A DNA stretch of 64,000 nt from JBBBNV01 sp037137075. GTDB lineage: Bacteria; Bacillota; Bacilli; Paenibacillales; NBRC-103111. This document shows, piece after piece, positions 1-8,774 of the stretch. The stretch is taken from the NCBI RefSeq assembly GCF_037137075.1, contig NZ_JBBBNV010000001.1:248001-312000 (forward strand), read 5' to 3'. A program made the position numbers and the translations under genes. The number at the start of each line of letters is the position of its first letter. The first letter of the stretch is position 1. The notes under the pieces are model-generated. The model was not told the origin of the DNA and searched no databases. It saw nothing but the letters and a program-made list of their open reading frames with translations.

Positions 1-63
1 GGAATTCAGGATGAAGGCCGCCTCATACGTTTCCTTATTGTACTGTCTCCTTGACGGGGGCAA

Positions 64-516
64 TTAGACTCTTAGCGAGCCACGGAACCCTCTGGCACCG
101 TAGTAAGAATCCGCGCCATTATGATATACGAAAACATTTCCGTAGCGGAAATCACCAAATATGGCGCCGCCAAGATTTCTAATCTCAGCAGGTGTTTTCA
201 ACCAGCTTGATGTTTTCGTATCGAAACTTCCAAGTTTCTGAAGTTCTCGATATTGTTCTTCCGTTAAAAGCTCAATACCGATGGCAGCCGCCATATCGAT
301 AGCGCTATTTTCCGGCTTATGTGCTTTCCTGGACTCTAATGCCTCACGGTCGTAACAAATGCTTCTACGGCCCTTGGGACTTTCCTTTGAACAATCATAA
401 AAAATGAATTCGTCCGCCTGAGCATCACGACCAACAACATCCGGTTCTCCGCCGCTCATTTCCATTTCATGGAGCGACCACAATTTTTCATCATTCGCTT
501 CCACTTTTTTTGACAA
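64..516 (-). pseudogene. DUF4256 family protein, 5'-truncated
   Basis: The 150 residues match the DUF4256 family from the stretch LWSLHEMEMSGGEPDVVG through the family's usual C-terminus ARGFRGSLRV; the function of the family is unknown. Members normally have about 30 more residues at the N-terminus. Here the frame opens at a TTG at 516 directly preceded by an in-frame TGA, with no ribosome-binding site, and the DNA just upstream (523-546) is a copy of a dispersed intergenic repeat. A run of seven A's at the very start could also mark a frameshift. I infer that the 5' end has been lost and the gene is probably not functional, though translation of the remnant cannot be excluded. It lies downstream of mrfB on the same strand. 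Confidence 0.6.
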
Positions 517-522
517 TCATAT

Positions 523-546
523 GCCGTCATCCAGTGAAACGCCGCG
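523..546 (+). repeat. Dispersed intergenic repeat, copy A
   Basis: This reads GCCGTCAT followed by CCAGTGAAACGCCGCG. It shares the core GCCGTCATGC..GAAACACCG with copies near 34125, 59346 and 62786. It lies exactly where homology to DUF4256 ends. Confidence 0.45.
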
Positions 547-632
547 TACAGGAGGCTGCACGTGGTTGACGGGGCCCAGACGGGGCTCATCCATTTAAGG
601 GCTTGGCTGCACAATCAGACCGGCCCGCCCGG

Positions 633-2051
633 CTACAGCAGCTCCCCGGCATAATGCGGACGCGGGGCGCGATTGGCTGGCGGATTCGCACTCTTCTTCC
701 GCTTCGCTGCCTGCGTTCCCTCTGCTTGTCTGGCCAGCTTCGCCTGCAGCCGGTCTTTGCGCTTGCGCAGCGCAGCGAGCTGCTCGTTAGTCTCCTTACT
801 TCTGCGTACCAGGGAGCTTCGCTGCAGCGCCACCCGCTGCGCCTCCTCCGTATACTCAAGCGCTGTCGTATAATCCTTTATCGTATGCTCACAATACATC
901 GCCAGCTCAATAAACGGCTCAACCATAGCGGTACGCAGCTGTGCGGCATGAGCCGTGTACTGCTGCCACAGCGGGACGGCTTCCGCAATCCGCCCCTTCT
1001 TCTTGTAGTGGGCTGCGACCAGCGGCCAATACGACCAGCTTCGGGAGCTGCCGGATGGATGCCCGGTACCTGCCCCCTCCGGCTCGTATTCCAGCAAGCC
1101 GGCTGCCGAACCCTCTCCCTCAGATTTCCCGGCATGCCCATTCAGCACCATAACAAACAAACGGTCGGCCAGCACCGCTTTACCGGCTGCGCTGAGCCAT
1201 ACCGCTGTGCGGTAGAGCTCCTCCAGCTCCATCTCTTCCCAGGACGCTTGTCCTCCCGCAATGAGCGCAAAATGATGCGCCAGCACCGCCAGCGTCAAAA
1301 TATCATTCTCGTTATGCTCAAGGACATCCCGCATATGCTCCGGGTTGCCGTCCGCCAGCATTTTGAAATACTGCGCCGGAGCCATACTCCCCGGCAAATC
1401 CCCTATGCGCCGGATACCGAGCCGGGCCAGCTCAATGTTTCCCAGGCGGCACGACTCCAGACTGGTGCGCCAAATCGCCCGGGACGGATACAACAGATCC
1501 AGCTGAAGGCAGTGGGCGGCAGCCTGCTTCATTCGGTTCAGAACAAACCGGTTTTGCAGCAGCGGCCAGTCGAATGTCCGCCCATTAAAGGAAACCATAT
1601 AATGGTATCGAGCCAATTTGCGCTCCAGATAAGCCAGCATCGCCCGCTCTTCCGCCGGATTGCGGATCAGCAGCTGCTCCACTTGAAACTGCCCGGCTTC
1701 ATAGAAGCCCAGCCCGACCATAAACGGAATATTTCCAGCTCCAATCCCAAGCCCCGTCGTTTCTGTGTCGAAGAACAGCAGGCGCTCCGCCGCAACCGTT
1801 TCGCCTTCCGGCAGCCGGAAGCAGCCGGCCAGCAGGTGAGCGGACTCCGTCAGCTTCCCCAGCTCATAATTTCCGTGGCTGTGCTCCGATGAGAAACGCC
1901 GGGCGCGGTAAATAAAAGCGCCTTCCTCGGTCTCCTGCAGACGGCAGCCGAGCGCCGACCATGGGCCTTCCTCCGGTGGAGGGGCCGCCTCCCGCTTCGG
2001 TGCAGCGGAAGAAGACTTTAAACTTGCAAGCCGTGAACGTATACTGCTCAT
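633..2051 (-). CDS. mrfB: RNase H-like 3'-5' exonuclease MrfB (YprB)
   Basis: A 472-residue protein of the RNase_H_2 exonuclease family that corresponds to Bacillus subtilis YprB/MrfB, which acts with the helicase MrfA in repair of mitomycin C lesions outside the UvrABC pathway (known from B. subtilis). The DEDD-type acidic residues are visible: FFDTETTG near residue 91, FNGRTFDWP near 155, a DLLYPS segment, and HNENDILTL near 245. The C-terminal 170 residues carry helical repeat-like sequence and a basic tail. Unlike in B. subtilis, a small ORF and about 380 bp separate it from mrfA. The start follows from the family N-terminus; no better ATG exists. Confidence 0.9.
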   Translation of the reverse strand: MSSIRSRLASLKSSSAAPKREAAPPPEEGPWSALGCRLQETEEGAFIYRARRFSSEHSHGNYELGKLTESAHLLAGCFRLPEGETVAAERLLFFDTETTGLGIGAGNIPFMVGLGFYEAGQFQVEQLLIRNPAEERAMLAYLERKLARYHYMVSFNGRTFDWPLLQNRFVLNRMKQAAAHCLQLDLLYPSRAIWRTSLESCRLGNIELARLGIRRIGDLPGSMAPAQYFKMLADGNPEHMRDVLEHNENDILTLAVLAHHFALIAGGQASWEEMELEELYRTAVWLSAAGKAVLADRLFVMVLNGHAGKSEGEGSAAGLLEYEPEGAGTGHPSGSSRSWSYWPLVAAHYKKKGRIAEAVPLWQQYTAHAAQLRTAMVEPFIELAMYCEHTIKDYTTALEYTEEAQRVALQRSSLVRRSKETNEQLAALRKRKDRLQAKLARQAEGTQAAKRKKSANPPANRAPRPHYAGELL

Positions 2052-2236
2052 TTACTCTCCACCCCGCTTATGGCTTCCCCTGCTTCCAGCCGCCCAATAT
2101 GCCTGCGGGCGATCCTGCACCGCTCCGCTTCCGTCAAGCAGCTCGGCCTTGGGCCGGTATTTTATCCATACGAAGCCGAATTTGAATGAATGGGGGTATG
2201 ATTCCATGTGCTCCCCCTATACTTCTGTAATACGCT

Positions 2237-2413
2237 TTAATACTTGGCCGTACCGGCTATCATCGTATTTTCCGGCACGTCCGGCACCGCAGAGCTTGCC
2301 GCTGCAATTGAAGGGTCACCGGATGTCACCCCCGGCAAATTCACGCCATGCCCGCCAATCCAAACAGTATTTCCAGTCGTTATCGGAAGCCGTATCGGCT
2401 GCCAGTCAGTCAT
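2237..2413 (-). CDS. Small 58-residue protein between mrfA and mrfB
   Basis: An uninterrupted ATG-to-TAA frame of 58 codons begins 17 nt after the mrfA stop codon, with GAGGG five bases before the ATG. The product begins MTDWQPIRLP and continues with a Gly/Pro/Ala-rich stretch (WIGGHGVNLPG) and no membrane segment. Codon use looks like coding sequence, and its position suggests cotranscription with the helicase. I do not recognise the family; a spore- or repair-associated peptide is possible but is not shown. Longer plus-strand frames over this stretch run antisense to mrfA and are less plausible. Confidence 0.45.
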   Translation of the reverse strand: MTDWQPIRLPITTGNTVWIGGHGVNLPGVTSGDPSIAAASSAVPDVPENTMIAGTAKY

Positions 2414-2430
2414 TGAATCCCTCGCTTACA

Positions 2431-4680
2431 CTAGATCGCTCCCAGCAATTCTACCGCCTTTTGCTTGGCGTTCAGCCCCCCGATTTCCGTACCGATGCAC
2501 GAAGGACAGCCGTCTTCGCAGGGACACCTTCGAATCAAATTTGTCGCAGCGGCTTTTATTTCATCGAAACGCTTGTAAACGTCCTCCGCTAAACCGATAC
2601 CGCCCGGGTAATGATCGTATATGAATATCGTCGGCAGCTGCGTATGCTCCGCCCTTATTTGAGATACGACATGAACGTCGCTCCGGTCACACATCACATG
2701 AATGGGTACAATGTGCCTTAGGACATTAGATATGCCTAAAAGCAGCTGCTCCAGTGTTTTCGCCTCTATAGCGGCCTCCACTTCTGTTAGCTCGATCCAG
2801 GTCCCGCTCGTATGCAGTTCTTCTTCGGGAAGGTTAATCTGCCCGTAGCCGATGTTTTCAAAGCTGGTCAATTTGATTTTTTTGAAAATGGTAGGCATGG
2901 CATTCACCCGAACATCACCGTAGTGGATTGACGCTGCGCGCCTGCTTTCCGTTCTGTCGATTTCCAGCACAACCAGCTTCACGGCCAGATTCGCATCTGT
3001 GTAATACTCTACATCGACTTCCCGCACATAGGCCTTCTTATGGTCCCAGTCGAGCTTCTCCACCTGATATTGTACGCCTTCATGTAAGTATATCGCCTCG
3101 TCGTGTAAAAGGGTCATGGCACTAAACCTGTCCATTTCCCCGATAATCCTCACGTTCGCTACGTCCGACTGGTCTATGATAACGACATTTTCCTGGGCAG
3201 CGGACCGCAGACTTACCTCGCTGGCTGGAAAAGCCTGGTTCGCCCAGTAGTAGGTGCCTGCCGCGCGATGCAATATCCTTTCTTCCACAAGGTATTCCAG
3301 GACCTCCTCGATCTCACCTGGACCGAATTCTTCCCCCTGCTTGAAAGGCAGTTCATAAGAAGCGCAGCGGATATGATCTACAAGAATAAGCAGGTTTTCC
3401 GGGTTAATCCTCGCCGATTCCGGGGAGCGATCGAAGAAGTATTCGGGATTCTGGACAATGTACTGATCGATGGGCGTGTTGCTGGCGACCATGACGACCA
3501 AGGCTTCACCGTGCCTTCTGCCCGCCCGGCCCGCCTGCTGCCAGGTGCTGGCGACGCTGCCGGGGTACCCTGTCATGATGCAGACCTGCAGTTGTCCGAT
3601 GTCCACGCCTAGCTCCAGCGCATTGGTGCTTACCACTCCCAAGATGTCCCCGTTCCGCAGCCCGGTTTCGATTTCCCTTCGCTGTTTGGGAAGATACCCG
3701 CCACGGTATCCGCGGATAGATTTGGCCCCGATTTCGTTTTTGACCAGCTCCTGAAGATGGCTTAAAATGATTTCTACCCTGACCCGGCTGCGCGCAAAAA
3801 CGATCGTCTGCACCTTATTCGAAAGGAATTCCTTGGCGAAGTGATTGACCTCCACCGTGGCGCTTTTCCGCAAATTTAGCGGCTTGTTGACAATCGGAGG
3901 ATTGTAAAACACGAAATGCTTCCTTCCTCTAGGCGCGCCGTTATCGTCAATCAGACGCATAGGCCGGCCAGTTAGCTGTTCTGCCAGCGCCTTCGGATTC
4001 GCAATCGTCGCAGAGGTGCATATAAAAAGCGGGTTGCTGCCATAAAATTGGCAAATACGCAGCAGCCTGCGGATCACATTGGCCACATGGCTGCCGAATA
4101 CGCCCCGGTATGTGTGCAGCTCATCGATGATAATATAGTTGAGATTGCTGAATAAGCTGACCCATTTCGTATGATGGGGCAGAATCGCAGCGTGCAGCAT
4201 ATCCGGGTTCGTAATGACGATATGTCCCGCAGTCCGTACAATCTGCCTTATTGCAGGAGCCGTGTCACCGTCATAGGTGAAGCTTTTTATATCGATCCCC
4301 ATTTCGGCTATGATTTCGTTTAACTCGCTTTTTTGATCCTGTGCCAGGGCCTTCGTCGGAAATAGGTAAAGCGCCCGGCTGCCTTCGTCTTCAGCTATGG
4401 CCTGCAGGACCGGCAGATTGTAGCATAGCGTCTTCCCCGAGGCGGTCGGCGTAACAGCGACGACGTTTTCGCCTTTGCGAATCGTTTCATACGCCGTGTG
4501 CTGGTGCGTATATAGTTCCTCTATCCCGCGTTTAGCAAGAGCGGCTTGGATGCGCGGATCTACGCTTTCAGGCATTGGGCGGGTTTTGGCCTCTTGCGGC
4601 TCAACCTCCTGCCAATTCACAATATTTTCGTTATGCTTTAACTGCTGGATTAACTCAGAAAGGGTTTTTTTTAATTTCAC
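2431..4680 (-). CDS. mrfA: DEAD/DEAH-box helicase MrfA (YprA), DUF1998 type
   Basis: A 749-residue superfamily 2 helicase matching B. subtilis YprA/MrfA, a 3'-5' DNA helicase in mitomycin C repair. Walker A (TPTASGKT) lies at about residues 77-84, a DELH box follows in IIIDELHTYRG, then SAT and the C-terminal helicase motifs (STNALELGVDIGQL, QQAGRAGRR). The C-terminus holds the DUF1998/MZB four-cysteine cluster (CPCEDGCPSC) that binds metal in this family. It forms the upstream partner of mrfB on the same strand. Length and all motifs are intact, so it should be active. Confidence 0.93.
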   Translation of the reverse strand: MKLKKTLSELIQQLKHNENIVNWQEVEPQEAKTRPMPESVDPRIQAALAKRGIEELYTHQHTAYETIRKGENVVAVTPTASGKTLCYNLPVLQAIAEDEGSRALYLFPTKALAQDQKSELNEIIAEMGIDIKSFTYDGDTAPAIRQIVRTAGHIVITNPDMLHAAILPHHTKWVSLFSNLNYIIIDELHTYRGVFGSHVANVIRRLLRICQFYGSNPLFICTSATIANPKALAEQLTGRPMRLIDDNGAPRGRKHFVFYNPPIVNKPLNLRKSATVEVNHFAKEFLSNKVQTIVFARSRVRVEIILSHLQELVKNEIGAKSIRGYRGGYLPKQRREIETGLRNGDILGVVSTNALELGVDIGQLQVCIMTGYPGSVASTWQQAGRAGRRHGEALVVMVASNTPIDQYIVQNPEYFFDRSPESARINPENLLILVDHIRCASYELPFKQGEEFGPGEIEEVLEYLVEERILHRAAGTYYWANQAFPASEVSLRSAAQENVVIIDQSDVANVRIIGEMDRFSAMTLLHDEAIYLHEGVQYQVEKLDWDHKKAYVREVDVEYYTDANLAVKLVVLEIDRTESRRAASIHYGDVRVNAMPTIFKKIKLTSFENIGYGQINLPEEELHTSGTWIELTEVEAAIEAKTLEQLLLGISNVLRHIVPIHVMCDRSDVHVVSQIRAEHTQLPTIFIYDHYPGGIGLAEDVYKRFDEIKAAATNLIRRCPCEDGCPSCIGTEIGGLNAKQKAVELLGAI

Positions 4681-4739
4681 ACTTTCACCTCTCCGTATAG
4701 AACGATTGTTCCCCCATTATATACGTCCTGGACAAAATA

Positions 4740-4766
4740 AAAAAGCCCTGCTGCGGGGGCTTTTTC
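4740..4766 (-). terminator. Rho-independent terminator
   Basis: An AAAAGCCC / GGGCTTTT stem with a short GC-rich loop, followed on the minus strand by a T-rich tract. It lies just downstream of the TIGR01777 epimerase gene and separates it from mrfA. Confidence 0.7.
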
Positions 4767-4815
4767 GTATTTTGCGTAACGATGGTCTTGCTGCTGTTGA
4801 TTTCGCCGTCAAGCC

Positions 4816-5718
4816 TCAAGGCCGCTCACGCCGTGTCAGCTCCCGTATCGCCTCTTCGATGTCGGGATAGCGGAATACGAAGCCGTGATCCAGCAGATTA
4901 CGCGGCATGACGCGCTGCCCTTCCAGAAGCAGAATCGACAGCTCGCCGAACACAAGCTTCATCACGAGCGACGGTACGGGAAACCAATTCGGGCGCTTGA
5001 TGGCCCGTGCGAGCTGCTCCCCGAATTGCGCGTTTGTGACCGGGTTCGGCGCTGCGGCATTTACAGGCCCCTTCATATCCTCGCGTTCGATACAAAATTG
5101 AATGAGCCGGACCATGTCCTCCAGATGAATCCAGGGCAGCCACTGTCTGCCGCTCCCCACCCGGCCGCCGATGCCGAGTTTGTAGGGCAGGCTCATCTTC
5201 TGATACGCTTCCGCAGTCCGGTCCAGAACAATGCCGGTCCGCAGCTTGATGAGCCGGACTCCCTCAATGCGATCGGCCGCCTGCTCCCACTTCCAAACGA
5301 CCTCAGCCAAAAAATGATCGTTTACAAACGGGCTGCTCTCATCAAACACCGCCGTTTCCGACAACCCGTATAGCGATACACCGGAGCCGTTAATGACCAC
5401 CTCCGGCCTGCGATCCAGCTTGTCTGTCAGCTTGGCGATCTGGCCGGTCGCCCACAGCCGCGATTCAAGCACGCGATCCTTCGCCGCACGGGTCCAGCGC
5501 TGGTTAATCGATTCGCCCGCCAGGTTGACAAATGCGTCAAAGCCTTCGAAGAGAGCCGGGAACGATTGAACCTCCTGCCACGTCGCCCACTGAATGTGCG
5601 GGTGGTTAGATTTGCGGGAAGAACGGGAAACCACCCAAACCTCCCAGCCTTGTCCGGCAAGAAACTCAGTCAAGCGCTTTCCGATAAAACCGGAGCCGCC
5701 GAAAATCGCAACTTTCAA
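4816..5718 (-). CDS. TIGR01777 family NAD(P)-dependent epimerase-like protein
   Basis: A 300-residue extended short-chain dehydrogenase of the TIGR01777 family (B. subtilis YfhF type). The Rossmann motif GGSGFIG is at the N-terminus, followed by VNLAGESI, the family hallmark NQRW, and a C-terminal DUF1731-like segment ending in RNLLDHGFVFRYP. I chose the TTG at 5718 because AGGAGG (5726-5731) lies 7 nt upstream and the protein then starts KVAIFGG as in relatives; an ATG at 5754 would add 12 uncharacteristic residues. The substrate is unknown; relatives are annotated as epimerases or nucleoside-diphosphate-sugar enzymes. It is monocistronic, with its own terminator. Confidence 0.87.
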   Translation of the reverse strand: MKVAIFGGSGFIGKRLTEFLAGQGWEVWVVSRSSRKSNHPHIQWATWQEVQSFPALFEGFDAFVNLAGESINQRWTRAAKDRVLESRLWATGQIAKLTDKLDRRPEVVINGSGVSLYGLSETAVFDESSPFVNDHFLAEVVWKWEQAADRIEGVRLIKLRTGIVLDRTAEAYQKMSLPYKLGIGGRVGSGRQWLPWIHLEDMVRLIQFCIEREDMKGPVNAAAPNPVTNAQFGEQLARAIKRPNWFPVPSLVMKLVFGELSILLLEGQRVMPRNLLDHGFVFRYPDIEEAIRELTRRERP

Positions 5719-5810
5719 TCCTACCCCTCCTGTCGTAAGGTCGTGAACTGCCATTTATTTCATCATACCACCTGCCGGAAACGGAAGCCAGACAGCCGCT
5801 GGTTCATCAC

Positions 5811-6668
5811 TCATGCTTCGTTCGTTTTGCCGCTCAGCTCCATCAGCTGCCGCAGCTTAAATTCCGTAGTATTATCCTCTGCTGGAGTATAGATGCTGCA
5901 GCGCAAATCGCTGCTGCCCGAGACGTGAAGAGATGTCAAATGAAACAGCATTTTTCTGGCCTTGGCGTGCCGGAACTCCAGCAGCACCTCCGGAGCGGAG
6001 CTAACCTGGCTCTGCTCCCATAACGGGCCGAACTGGGGATCGGTCCGCTTCATTTCCTCCAAAAATTCCTCATACCAGCCGTCCTCCACATATTGGCCGT
6101 AATAAGCCCGGAAAATGGCCAGAAATCCTTTCACAAAATGCTCCCAGTTCACGGCAAGCCTGCGCAGCTCCTTCCGGGTAAACAGCAGCCGAATCATGTT
6201 GCGCTGATCGGGAGGAACCTCCTGAAAATCGAGAAACACATGGGCGGCCGCCTCATTCCAGCCGACAATGCTGCAGCGCCGGTCTGAAATAATTGTCGGA
6301 CAATAGCGCAGCTCCTTCAGAATACGCTTGAGAGACGGGCTGATTTCCTGCTGCTCCCCCGGAATTAGCCGGTCAGCGGGCCCTGCCTCCAGCGCAAGGG
6401 CATACAAATATTTGCGTTCATCTACGGTCAGCCGAAGGGCAGCTGCCACACAGTCCAGCACCGATTTGGACACCTTAATATCCCGTCCCTGCTCCAGCCA
6501 GGTGTACCAGGTTGAGCTGACGCCCGCCAATTGAGCGATTTCCTCCCGCCGCAGGCCGGGGGTTCTTCGCCTAGTGCCGGTTGGCAGACCGACCTCGCGA
6601 GGCTGAAGCTGGGCCCGCTTCGATTTGAGAAATTCAGACAACGCGTGGAGCCGGGCTTGCTGGTTCAT
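5811..6668 (-). CDS. XRE-family regulator with MmyB-like ligand-binding domain
   Basis: 285 residues: an N-terminal helix-turn-helix (about residues 12-85, with TPGLRREEIAQLAGVSSTWYTWLEQGRDIKVS, typical of this subfamily) followed by an MmyB-like ligand-binding domain (YCPTIISDRRCSIVGWN onward) thought to bind fatty acids or other small hydrophobic ligands. It is divergent from the fabF-like gene across a 137-bp region that holds its own promoter and a direct repeat TAGGATAAA. I infer that it regulates that gene and itself. Family assignment is firm; the ligand is not known. Confidence 0.88.
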   Translation of the reverse strand: MNQQARLHALSEFLKSKRAQLQPREVGLPTGTRRRTPGLRREEIAQLAGVSSTWYTWLEQGRDIKVSKSVLDCVAAALRLTVDERKYLYALALEAGPADRLIPGEQQEISPSLKRILKELRYCPTIISDRRCSIVGWNEAAAHVFLDFQEVPPDQRNMIRLLFTRKELRRLAVNWEHFVKGFLAIFRAYYGQYVEDGWYEEFLEEMKRTDPQFGPLWEQSQVSSAPEVLLEFRHAKARKMLFHLTSLHVSGSSDLRCSIYTPAEDNTTEFKLRQLMELSGKTNEA

Positions 6669-6716
6669 ACGAAATGGACACCTCGCTATTTCTTCATCAA
6701 CAGTATGCTGGTATCT

Positions 6717-6745
6717 ATTATACTAGGATAAACAATAACTTGTAA
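6717..6745 (-). promoter_or_regulatory. Predicted SigA promoter of the XRE regulator
   Basis: On the minus strand, TTACAA at 6740-6745 and a perfect TATAAT at 6717-6722 are separated by 17 bp and lie about 50 bp upstream of the regulator's start codon. Confidence 0.55.
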
Positions 6746-6754
6746 TAGGATAAA
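6724..6754. promoter_or_regulatory. Candidate operator: direct repeat TAGGATAAA
   Basis: TAGGATAAA occurs at 6724-6732 and again at 6746-6754, a 22-bp period (about two helical turns). It sits between the divergent XRE regulator and fabF-like gene and overlaps the regulator's -10 to -35 region, which is where an autorepressor would bind. Confidence 0.4.
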
Positions 6755-6805
6755 TTACGTGGGAATATAGTCCTTAGCTTATGCATGACAAGGGAGGCTT
6801 ATAGA

Positions 6806-8044
6806 ATGGAACGTGTTGTTGTAACAGGCTTGGGCATCATTTCACCGCTGGGAAATGACGCAGGAACGTTCTGGGATCATCTCGCAGCGGGCAAATCAGG
6901 GATTTCAGCCATACAATCTTTTGATACTGCCCGGCACAAATCCCAAATTGCCGGAATGGTGCAAAATTTCGACGCGGAAGCGCTGTTTGGCCGCAAGGAA
7001 GCGCGTCGGATGGACCGGTTTTGCCAGTTCGCTCTGGCGGCCGCGCAGCAAGCGCTGGAGGATGCCGGGCTTTCTCTGGATGAAGCGGACCGGGAACGGA
7101 TTGGCGTTTATGTCGGCTCCGGCATTGGCGGTATCCAGACCCTGCTCGATCAGCACCACACAATGCTTCAGCGGGGGCCTGAACGCGTTAGCCCGACGCT
7201 GGTGCCGATGATGATTGCCAACATGGCGGCTGCGATGATTAGCATCAGGTTCGGCCTGACGGGCCCGACGCTGGCCCCGGCAACCGCCTGTTCGATCGGT
7301 AATACCGCCATCGGTGAAGCGATGCGGCTTATCCGGTCCGGCGCGGCGGATGTGGTGATTGCCGGCGGGACCGAAGCGGCAGTGACCGACATTGCGCTGG
7401 CCAGCTTCAGCAGCGCCACCGCCGTGTCCACCCGCAATGACGCGCCGCATCTGGCAAGCAGACCGTTCGATGCGGGACGCGACGGCTTCGTCATGGCCGA
7501 AGGCGCAGGCATCGTCGTGCTGGAGTCTTTGCCTCATGCCCGGCGCAGAAACAGCCGCATCTATGCCGAGGTGCTCGGCTACGGAGCCAGCTCCGACGCT
7601 TACCACATGGTAGCCACCCACCCCGAAGGGATTGGGGCCGCTCAAGCGATGAGAGCGGCATTGCGGGACGCCAAGCTCCGGCCGGACCAAATCGATGTCA
7701 TTAGCGCGCATGCTACAAGCACAGAGGTCGGCGACAAATCGGAAACGCAAGCGATCAAAACTACCTTCGGCGACCAGGCTTACCGGATTCCGGTGACAGC
7801 CAACAAATCGATGACGGGCCATATGCTTGGGGCAGCCGGCGGAGCAGAAGCGATTGCGCTTATCCAAAGCCTCCGCACGGGCATCATACCGCCCACCATC
7901 AATCTGGAGCAGCCCGATCCCGATTGCGATTTGGATTATGTCCCGAATAAGGCCCGTGAAGCCAGGCTGAACATCGGCATGTCCAATTCCTTCGGTTTTG
8001 GCGGCCACAATGCCGTCATTGTTCTGGGCCGCTTCGCGGACTAA
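6806..8044 (+). CDS. 3-oxoacyl-ACP synthase II (FabF-type ketosynthase)
   Basis: A 412-residue KAS II. The start at 6806 has AGGGAGG at 6791-6797. The catalytic Cys is at residue 162 (ATACSIGN), and the two histidines lie in SAHATSTEVGD and in SMTGHMLGAAGG; the C-terminal GFGGHNA loop is intact. This enzyme class condenses malonyl-ACP with acyl-ACP during chain elongation. It stands alone, without acpP or other fab genes beside it, and is controlled from a divergent intergenic region by a putative lipid-sensing XRE regulator. It may therefore be a second, regulated FabF paralogue or serve a special fatty-acid or polyketide route rather than being the main housekeeping copy. Confidence 0.92.
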   Translation: MERVVVTGLGIISPLGNDAGTFWDHLAAGKSGISAIQSFDTARHKSQIAGMVQNFDAEALFGRKEARRMDRFCQFALAAAQQALEDAGLSLDEADRERIGVYVGSGIGGIQTLLDQHHTMLQRGPERVSPTLVPMMIANMAAAMISIRFGLTGPTLAPATACSIGNTAIGEAMRLIRSGAADVVIAGGTEAAVTDIALASFSSATAVSTRNDAPHLASRPFDAGRDGFVMAEGAGIVVLESLPHARRRNSRIYAEVLGYGASSDAYHMVATHPEGIGAAQAMRAALRDAKLRPDQIDVISAHATSTEVGDKSETQAIKTTFGDQAYRIPVTANKSMTGHMLGAAGGAEAIALIQSLRTGIIPPTINLEQPDPDCDLDYVPNKAREARLNIGMSNSFGFGGHNAVIVLGRFAD

Positions 8045-8201
8045 GCGATAGCCACGCGTACTCCCGCGGCTAAGCAGCCCATACGGTTGTTCCATTGCTT
8101 CCACTGGTTAGCTGCCGATTGAGACATTACACACATCAAAAGCTTGTATTCATGGCATAGCGATAGACCGCTTAGAATCACAAAAAGCTATGCCCCTGCC
8201 T

Positions 8202-8255
8202 AAAAAAAGCAGCCCGAACACGCGAAGGCTTGTCCTTCGGTATCAGGCTGCTTCG
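8202..8255 (-). terminator. Terminator downstream of folA
   Basis: Inverted repeat AGCAGCC ... GGCTGCT with an internal stem (CGAAGG/CCTTCG) and a run of seven T's on the minus strand. It lies between the convergent fabF-like gene and folA. Confidence 0.7.
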
Positions 8256-8279
8256 TTTATGGCCTCGGTTTTTTATCCG

Positions 8280-8774
8280 TTAATCCCTTATGCGGTCATA
8301 CACATAAAACGTATGCGGATAGACGTTCTCCTCATCCACAACACCTTCCGCTTCAGACACCAGCCGCCACTCGGCCATATCAATCTCCGGGAAAAAAGCA
8401 TCCCCCTCGAAATCGTGATGTATCACCGTCATGTACAAACGGTCCGCCTGAGGCAGCAGCTTCGTATAAATGTCCGCGCCGCCCATACAGATCACATCTT
8501 CGTTTGCAGCCAGTGCCAGTCCTTCATCCAGCGAATGAAGGACGGTGACGCCCTCCGGGGCTTGAAACGATTCATCCCTTGTCAGCACCACATTATGGCG
8601 TTTGGGCAGCGGCTTGCTGCCAATCGATTCGAAGGTTTTCCGGCCCATCAGCACGGTGTGGCCCCGGGTTGTGCGGATAAAGTGCTGCATGTCGGAGGGG
8701 AGCCGCCAAGGCATCGCATTATTGATGCCAATAACCCGGTTGCTTCCCATTGCCCAGATGAGGGACAAGCTCAT
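8280..8774 (-). CDS. folA: Dihydrofolate reductase
   Basis: 164 residues, the standard bacterial DHFR length. It starts MSLSLIWAMG and shows the substrate-loop motif NNAMPWRLPSDMQHF, with the acidic residue in the DMQHF region, the nucleotide-binding VLMGRKTFES, and VICMGGADIY near residue 95. It reduces dihydrofolate to tetrahydrofolate and so regenerates the cofactor oxidised by thymidylate synthase, the gene directly upstream. Its ATG overlaps the thyA stop by four bases (ATGA), so the two are translationally coupled. Confidence 0.95.
   Translation of the reverse strand: MSLSLIWAMGSNRVIGINNAMPWRLPSDMQHFIRTTRGHTVLMGRKTFESIGSKPLPKRHNVVLTRDESFQAPEGVTVLHSLDEGLALAANEDVICMGGADIYTKLLPQADRLYMTVIHHDFEGDAFFPEIDMAEWRLVSEAEGVVDEENVYPHTFYVYDRIRD

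Noticed and set aside
517..594. Minus-strand 25-codon frame just upstream of the DUF4256 remnant
   Set aside because: No ribosome-binding site, and its sequence does not resemble the missing DUF4256 N-terminus.
603..1892. Long plus-strand frame of 429 codons
   Set aside because: It is antisense to mrfB, low in recognisable motifs, and mirrors the high-GC codon pattern of the real gene.
2149..2624. Two plus-strand frames between and over mrfB/mrfA
   Set aside because: They run antisense into mrfA and conflict with the better-supported minus-strand 58-codon ORF.
6905..8104. Minus-strand frame of 399 codons opposite the FabF-like gene
   Set aside because: The opposite strand carries an intact KAS II with all catalytic residues; this frame has no domain.
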